From assembly GCA_035528995.1 (NCBI GenBank), contig DATKXO010000261.1, forward strand, positions 1 to 10,254: a stretch of 10,254 bases of DNA. Direction: 5' to 3'. The translations under genes and the position numbers were made by a program. The stretch comes from DATKXO01 sp035528995. Its GTDB lineage: Bacteria; Planctomycetota; Phycisphaerae; UBA1845. The first letter of the stretch is position 1. Each line of letters opens with the position of its first letter. This document shows positions 6,109-10,254 of the stretch, one piece after another. The notes beneath the pieces were generated by a model. It saw only the letters and a program-made list of their open reading frames with translations, was not told the DNA's origin and searched no databases.

Positions 6109-8952
6109 CTACTTACAATACCCTCGGTGGCATCGGTTAGAGCAGCACTCGCTGTCCAACGTGCAAGGATCGCCCTTAGGCACGCAGGCGCAATCCGGAT
6201 CGGTTTCCGGTGCGCAGCTCGGGCCGCAGCAGCCGTCCGCGAGCCCACAGGCCGGCCACTCGCTGTCGCAGTAGGCCGCGCAGGTGTCGCCGTCGTAGCA
6301 GGTGTCCGCGGTGCATGCCTGGCCATCGTTGCAGTCGGCACTGACCGAACAGACCGGCGCATCGCAGATTCCGTCGCAGCAGATGCCGCCGGTGCAGGGC
6401 GTGTCGTCCGCCACCGGCGCATACTGGCACACGCCGTCCACACAGGCGTCGGTCGTGCACTGGTTACCGTCGTCGCAATCCTCCGGTCCGGTGCAACCGC
6501 AATCCACGGCGCAGTTGAGCACGTCTTCAGCGCCCTCGCAGACGCCGTCACCGCAGCAGTACGGCTCACCTTGGGGCGTGGTCGTGCACGTCCAACCGCT
6601 GTCGTTGCAGCGGCTGTCGCCGCAGCCCTCGGTGGCGCCACAGCAGAAACGCCCTGACGGTGAACCGGTGGTCTTGCCGTTGCAGTCAGCCGAGCAATTG
6701 CGGCAATCCTCGCCGTCGCCAGCCTCGCACAGGCCATTGCCGCAGACGGCGCCGCCTTCACCACTGATGCAATCGTTCGGGCAGTTGTGGCAGTCCTCGC
6801 CGGGCTCGCAGGTGCCGTCGTCGTCGCACGCTGTGCACACGTTGTTGACCTCATCGCATCCCTGCCCGGGGCAAGGATCGGTGCCGGGCTGACAGGCGCC
6901 GCTCACGCAAGTCTCAGCGCCGTTGCAGAACAGTCCGTCGTTGCAATGGGCGTTCTCGAGGCACTCGACGCAGACGTCGCCGGCCTCGTCGCAGTACTGG
7001 CCCGGACAGGGATCGCTCCCGCCCTGGCAGTGCCCGTAGGCATCGCAGGCTTCGGTGCCGGTACAGAACAGGCCGTCGGTGCATTCGCCGTCCGAGAGGC
7101 AATCGCACGGCGGGCAGGGGCCGCCACAATCGATCCGGTCCTCGCCCTGGTTCTGAATCCCGTCGTTACAGGTGGCTCCGCCTGCAAGCACGCGCACGGA
7201 CGGATCACCGAACAGGTGCCAGGTGTTGAACATCGAGACTCCGCCGGCGCCGTTGATGTCGATCATCTTGCAGGATCCGGCGAAGCACAGGGCCCCGAAG
7301 CTGAAGTACTGCTCGGCCACCAGCAGGTCGACGAACTCGTCCTGGGCATCCATCGGCGGGGACCAGCTCTGGACGATGGAGGAGGCGTACATGGCGACGG
7401 CCCCGGTGGGCTCGGATCCGTTGGTCGCCCGCAGCCAGGCCTCGGCGAAACAGGTGCTGTAGGTGTCGAACTCGCCGTTGTTGCAGGCCACGGAGAAGAT
7501 GAAGGGGAGCATGTTGTCGTTGGCCAGGTTATCGACGTCGGCGTTGTTGAACCCGGTGCTGCTCCAGGCCGTGGCGCTGCCATGCCCGCAGTAGTTGACG
7601 ATGCCGCGTCCGGCGTTCAGGGCGTTGGTCACCTGGGTATCCGTCCCGGTCGGATCGTAGATCTGATCCACCAGGGTGTAGCCGTAGGCGAGCAGATCAT
7701 TTCGGATGAGGTCCATGTGCTGGTTGTCGTACTCGCCGTTGTGCCCCGGCCCCTGGTTGGAGGCGATACCCGTGCCGCGTTTGAACCAGGCCTGCTGGGT
7801 GGCGGGCATGGTCTCGTACTCGGTGGTCCGCAGGACCTGGGTGTCCACCTGGGCGGCGGTCTGAGCCGAGAAACGTCCCACCATGATGTCGGGGTAACTG
7901 TCTCCGCCGGCCACCAGGGCGTAGGTCGGGTCGGCCGCTCCGCCTGAAGCGAACGGCGTGGCGATCTGGGCCACGTCGCCCACCAGCAGGACGAAGGCCA
8001 GGTCACCGGTGTCGTAGGCGTTCTGGATGTAGCTCTGGATCGCCGTCACGTAGTTTCCGATGGTGGAGACGCCTACGGCCGTCGTGGTCAGGCCGATGGC
8101 GTTCTTGTGATCCACCAGCGGCTGAATGTTGGAGAGCCAGGAATCGTAGCAGATGATCAGGAGGTCGCCGGTTTCATCCAGCGGCGTATAACGCGTCTCC
8201 GAGGCGTAGTTGAGGAAGTGATTCCGGTAGATCTGGTGGAACGCCAGGCTGATCTCCCCGCCCCGGAGGGTACGATCCAGGACGTTCACCTGGCCGGGCC
8301 CGGTCTGCGAGACTTCCACGGTCGCGCTGGTGTAGACGCGCAGGGTCCGGGCGACCGGGTTGTACTGGAACGGATGGAGCTTCACCACCACTCCGCGATA
8401 GTCGCGCAGGATGTACGGCTGGCGAAGGGTGACTACCTCTGCCGGATAGAACGCGTCGGTTTCGTAGGCTTCGCCGAAGGTGTACGGCACGTCCGCGGGG
8501 TTAACCGTACGCGGGATGAAGCCCTTGGAGGGGGCCACGTCGACGTCCTCGATGTCGTAGTACTTGGACTCGAGCAGGCGGACGGCCATCGCGGCATCAT
8601 CCGGGATGATGATACTGCGGCAAACGTGGGGCAACTCCGGGGCCCCGACCAGCTCCTTCATTTGGCCCTCCTCGCTTAGGGTGATCTCCAGGTACTGTTC
8701 GGTCCCGATGTCGACCGCATGCTGAGCGAACCCGCCAAAACTGTAGTCGATGACGATATGCTCCCCCGTGTCCGCCACTACGTTGGCCGTCACCGGTGCG
8801 GCCTCGGCCGGCGTCGGGGCCTGGACCTTTTCGGGGTTGACTCCCTCGGCCTCAACCGAGGCGGACCAGGCCAGCACGCCCATCGCGAGGGCGAGCAAAC
8901 CCGCCGCCGCCCACACGTAAGTGGGCTTCGACATTCGAATCATTTTCCTCAT
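6109..8952 (-). CDS. Secreted gingipain-type C25 cysteine protease with Cys-rich tail
   Basis: A 947-residue secreted protease. ATG 8952 is chosen because GGGAGGA lies 8 nt upstream and a signal peptide follows at once (1-35, ending SVEA); an upstream in-frame TTG at 9039 lacks these. Residues about 36-262 form the propeptide. The catalytic domain (about 263-587) shows LLIICYDSWL, LVGDVAQI, IMVGRFSAQT, NYCGHGS (catalytic H457) and VACNNGEF (nucleophile C490), and closes with WHLFGDPSVRV. The 33-residue His-Cys spacing equals that of gingipain RgpB (H211/C244), placing it in family C25, clan CD. From C595 on it is Cys-rich: DGLFCNG-type units, the 22-Cys block, two CTxDxC repeats and a knottin-like tail. 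The Por-type C-terminal sorting domain of Bacteroidetes gingipains is absent; the Cys-rich region takes that position. S1 specificity cannot be read from sequence. Confidence 0.93.
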   Translation of the reverse strand: MRKMIRMSKPTYVWAAAGLLALAMGVLAWSASVEAEGVNPEKVQAPTPAEAAPVTANVVADTGEHIVIDYSFGGFAQHAVDIGTEQYLEITLSEEGQMKELVGAPELPHVCRSIIIPDDAAMAVRLLESKYYDIEDVDVAPSKGFIPRTVNPADVPYTFGEAYETDAFYPAEVVTLRQPYILRDYRGVVVKLHPFQYNPVARTLRVYTSATVEVSQTGPGQVNVLDRTLRGGEISLAFHQIYRNHFLNYASETRYTPLDETGDLLIICYDSWLSNIQPLVDHKNAIGLTTTAVGVSTIGNYVTAIQSYIQNAYDTGDLAFVLLVGDVAQIATPFASGGAADPTYALVAGGDSYPDIMVGRFSAQTAAQVDTQVLRTTEYETMPATQQAWFKRGTGIASNQGPGHNGEYDNQHMDLIRNDLLAYGYTLVDQIYDPTGTDTQVTNALNAGRGIVNYCGHGSATAWSSTGFNNADVDNLANDNMLPFIFSVACNNGEFDTYSTCFAEAWLRATNGSEPTGAVAMYASSIVQSWSPPMDAQDEFVDLLVAEQYFSFGALCFAGSCKMIDINGAGGVSMFNTWHLFGDPSVRVLAGGATCNDGIQNQGEDRIDCGGPCPPCDCLSDGECTDGLFCTGTEACDAYGHCQGGSDPCPGQYCDEAGDVCVECLENAHCNDGLFCNGAETCVSGACQPGTDPCPGQGCDEVNNVCTACDDDGTCEPGEDCHNCPNDCISGEGGAVCGNGLCEAGDGEDCRNCSADCNGKTTGSPSGRFCCGATEGCGDSRCNDSGWTCTTTPQGEPYCCGDGVCEGAEDVLNCAVDCGCTGPEDCDDGNQCTTDACVDGVCQYAPVADDTPCTGGICCDGICDAPVCSVSADCNDGQACTADTCYDGDTCAAYCDSEWPACGLADGCCGPSCAPETDPDCACVPKGDPCTLDSECCSNRCHRGYCK
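6112..6186 (-). other. C-terminal knottin-like tail of C25 protease
   Basis: This encodes residues 923-947, from CVPKGDPC to the terminal CK, with the same C-x6-C-x5-CC-x3-C-x4-C-K spacing as the metalloprotease tail. Conserved non-Cys positions are PKG, P, SNR, RG and the last K. It directly precedes the stop codon, as the other copy does. Confidence 0.7.
6493..6837 (-). repeat. 22-cysteine module, copy in C25 protease
   Basis: The counterpart of the module at 3303-3659: 115 residues, all 22 cysteines aligned, with three GxCExxEDxxxCxxDC units (TCEPGEDCHNCPNDC, LCEAGDGEDCRNCSADC, VCEGAEDVLNCAVDC). Between the second and third units both copies hold a matching insert with two CC pairs (RFCC..., ...CCGDGVC). 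Confidence 0.8.
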
Positions 8953-8960
8953 GACTTCGC

Positions 8961-8967
8961 TCCTCCC
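8961..8967 (-). promoter_or_regulatory. Shine-Dalgarno fixing the C25 protease start
   Basis: GGGAGGA on the - strand, 8 nt before ATG 8952. It supports that start over the upstream TTG at 9039. Confidence 0.75.
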
Positions 8968-9129
8968 ATAACAAGAAAGATGTGCCTGTCCGCAGAATCG
9001 GACCTCCGATGAAGAGACATTAACGAAACGAATCCGCAACGAAGATGCGATTCCCCGCGCGCTTCCGCCGCGCGCCAGAAATGTCCGCCGATACGATCTA
9101 TCGCCGGAATGGCTCCTGAGATGCAGTCA

Positions 9130-9158
9130 CTTTTATCAAATCGGACCTCAAATGTCAA
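9130..9158 (-). promoter_or_regulatory. Sigma70-like promoter for the C25 protease gene
   Basis: On the - strand there is a perfect -35 TTGACA (9153-9158), a 17-nt spacer and a -10 TAAAAG (9130-9135, 4 of 6). It lies in a locally AT-rich patch. Transcription would begin near 9123 and leave a leader of about 170 nt before ATG 8952. Confidence 0.45.
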
Positions 9159-9247
9159 CAGAAATCTCCTCGGCCTGTGGGCTGCGAATCGCCCGGGCTG
9201 AGCGTTTCTCCCGTACGTCGCGGCGGGCGGCAGGAGGCGCGGGACGA

Positions 9248-9290
9248 CCGGGCACACGCCGTCGCAGTAGGCCACGCAGGTGTCGCCGAC
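9248..9290 (-). pseudogene. Remnant of Cys-rich protease module
   Basis: On the - strand, 38 of 43 positions match gene sequence 6252-6294 of the C25 protease without gaps, including a 27-nt core (9261-9287) with one mismatch. It would read GDTCVAYCD against GDTCAAYCD in the protease. The similarity stops on both sides, and there is no supporting gene around it. It looks like a leftover of a duplicated or recombined Cys-rich gene in the same orientation. Confidence 0.5.
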
Positions 9291-9497
9291 AACCGGCACT
9301 GGTGGGACTGGCGGGGGCACTCGCCTGGATCGGCTGGCGAGGTTAGAATCCCGGCGCCATGATCGGCCATCTGCAGGGCGCGGCATTCCTTGGCATTGAG
9401 GCTGCTCCGATCGAGGTCGAGGTGGACGTGGCCCGGCGCGGTTTCGCCGGGGCGGCCGTGGTGGGTTGGAGAGCAGGTTGCAGGTCAGGAGGAAACC

Positions 9498-10254
9498 ATG
9501 AGCAGAATCACCCTGATCGCATTGCTGGGGACGCTCTGCTTCAGCCCTGCGAAGGCCTGGGCAGCGCCGCCTGAGCTCAAACAGCTTACCGATGATCGCT
9601 ATTTGAACGGCTACTCCGAATGGTCGCCCGACGGCAAGTCCATCATCTACACGTCGGCCAGAGAGGTCTATCACCTCTGGAGGGTCTCTCCGGACGGCGG
9701 CAAGTCTGTCAAGGTCAGTGAGCGCAACGGCCACCACGGGCGCTTCTCGCCGGATGGCAAGTACATCGTCTACGACGGAGACAAGGGCACGGTCGTGCGT
9801 ATCATACCGTCCGATGGCGGCGTGCCGATCCGCATCGTGCCGGAGTCGATCCCGGTCGAGAGGAGCGCCAATCCCGTCTGGTCACCCGACGGGGAGAAGA
9901 TCGCCTTTCGTTCCCTCCACACGGTCTACGTGCTGGACCTTCCGTCGGGAGGGTTTTCGAAGGTCTACCATGACGATGCCAGGATCGCCCTGCCGCTCCA
10001 CTGGTCGAAAAAGGAGAACTGCCTTCTGGCGAGCCTGATCAACCCGGAAGACAAGACGGCAAATGTCTGGAAGCTGCCCATCGACGGCGGCGACCCGACG
10101 CAACTGACCTTCACCCAACGCGTGACCCAGGCGAGCCCGTCGCCGGACGAATCCTGTCTCGTTTACTCTTCGGTCGCCGAAGGCCAATCGCTCGCCGACG
10201 GCCAGTGGGATCTGTGGGTCATGCCGTTTGGGGGCGGCGAGCCGCTCCAGTTGA
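9498..10254 (+). CDS. Secreted TolB-like PD40 beta-propeller protein (3' truncated)
   Basis: The open frame runs off the right edge after 252 codons. ATG 9498 is preceded by AGGAGG 5 nt upstream. Residues 1-22 form a signal peptide ending AWA, then APPELKQLT, a usual entry into TolB-type propellers. Four WD40-like (PD40) blades are visible: YSEWSPDGKSIIYTS, HGRFSPDGKYIVYDG, NPVWSPDGEKIAFRS and the weaker QASPSPDESCLVYSS, each followed by a strand such as LWRVSPDGG or VWKLPIDGGDPTQLT. Such propellers serve as periplasmic or extracellular protein-binding scaffolds, or as the N-terminal part of S9-type peptidases or amidohydrolase-linked proteins. What follows the propeller is outside the window, so neither a catalytic domain nor a Tol-Pal role can be claimed. 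It is transcribed away from the protease gene. Confidence 0.88.
   Translation, partial: MSRITLIALLGTLCFSPAKAWAAPPELKQLTDDRYLNGYSEWSPDGKSIIYTSAREVYHLWRVSPDGGKSVKVSERNGHHGRFSPDGKYIVYDGDKGTVVRIIPSDGGVPIRIVPESIPVERSANPVWSPDGEKIAFRSLHTVYVLDLPSGGFSKVYHDDARIALPLHWSKKENCLLASLINPEDKTANVWKLPIDGGDPTQLTFTQRVTQASPSPDESCLVYSSVAEGQSLADGQWDLWVMPFGGGEPLQL

Larger units (their letters stand above)
8968..9486. other. Divergent intergenic region
   Basis: This gap separates the C25 protease gene (-) from the TolB-like gene (+). It holds a promoter for the protease (9130-9158) and a decayed Cys-module fragment (9248-9290). The remaining sequence, including the roughly 190 nt before the TolB-like gene, shows no gene, and no clear + strand promoter was found. 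Confidence 0.5.

Noticed and set aside
6252..6294. Possible mobile element, because of the copy at 9248-9290
   Set aside because: No inverted ends, target duplication or transposase near either copy; the sequence is ordinary protease coding DNA.
8949..9737. 262-residue open frame on the - strand
   Set aside because: It runs through the intergenic promoter region and antisense to the TolB-like gene. The short GDTCVAYCD match inside it is better explained as a remnant.

Overview
This window is high-GC bacterial DNA. It has good Shine-Dalgarno sites, large Cys-rich secreted proteases and a beta-propeller protein. This gene mix is typical of Planctomycetota and similar large-genome environmental bacteria. 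Myxococcota is the main alternative. The assignment is an inference, because there is no rRNA or marker gene to settle it.

Left part (1-2850, + strand): three closely packed genes that look like the tail end of a type VI secretion (T6SS) cargo cassette. The first, cut by the window edge, is a zincin metallopeptidase. It has HExxHxxG followed by an His-Cys/Cys-x-Met/CxxC pattern that resembles archaemetzincins. The second (about 305 aa) belongs to no family I recognise. The third is a DUF4123 protein, the family of T6SS effector adaptors/chaperones, with an extra carboxypeptidase-regulatory-like beta-sandwich at its C-terminus. About 340 bp with two GC-rich hairpins separates this cassette from the next genes.

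Middle part (2847-8952, - strand): two large secreted proteases in tandem, each apparently its own transcription unit. The first transcribed (6109-8952) is a gingipain-type C25 cysteine peptidase with a His/Cys dyad 33 residues apart. The second (2847-5741) is a gluzincin-type metalloprotease with a fungalysin/thermolysin-like propeptide, HEYGH and a downstream Glu. Their catalytic domains are unrelated, but both carry about 350-390 residues of Cys-rich modules. These include a 22-cysteine block conserved cysteine for cysteine, Dictyostelium-CTDC-like repeats, and an identical-spacing 25-residue C-terminal tail. The tail's spacing (C-x6-C-x5-CC-x3-C-x4-C-K) is that of inhibitor-cystine-knot/conotoxin-like miniproteins. 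This shared tail is the most interesting signal in the window.

Right part (8953-10254): a 545-bp divergent intergenic region carries a good sigma70-like promoter for the C25 protease and a short decayed copy of the C25 protease's Cys-rich coding sequence. It is followed by the start of a secreted TolB-like (PD40) beta-propeller gene that runs off the window. No tRNA, rRNA, CRISPR array or complete mobile element was seen.
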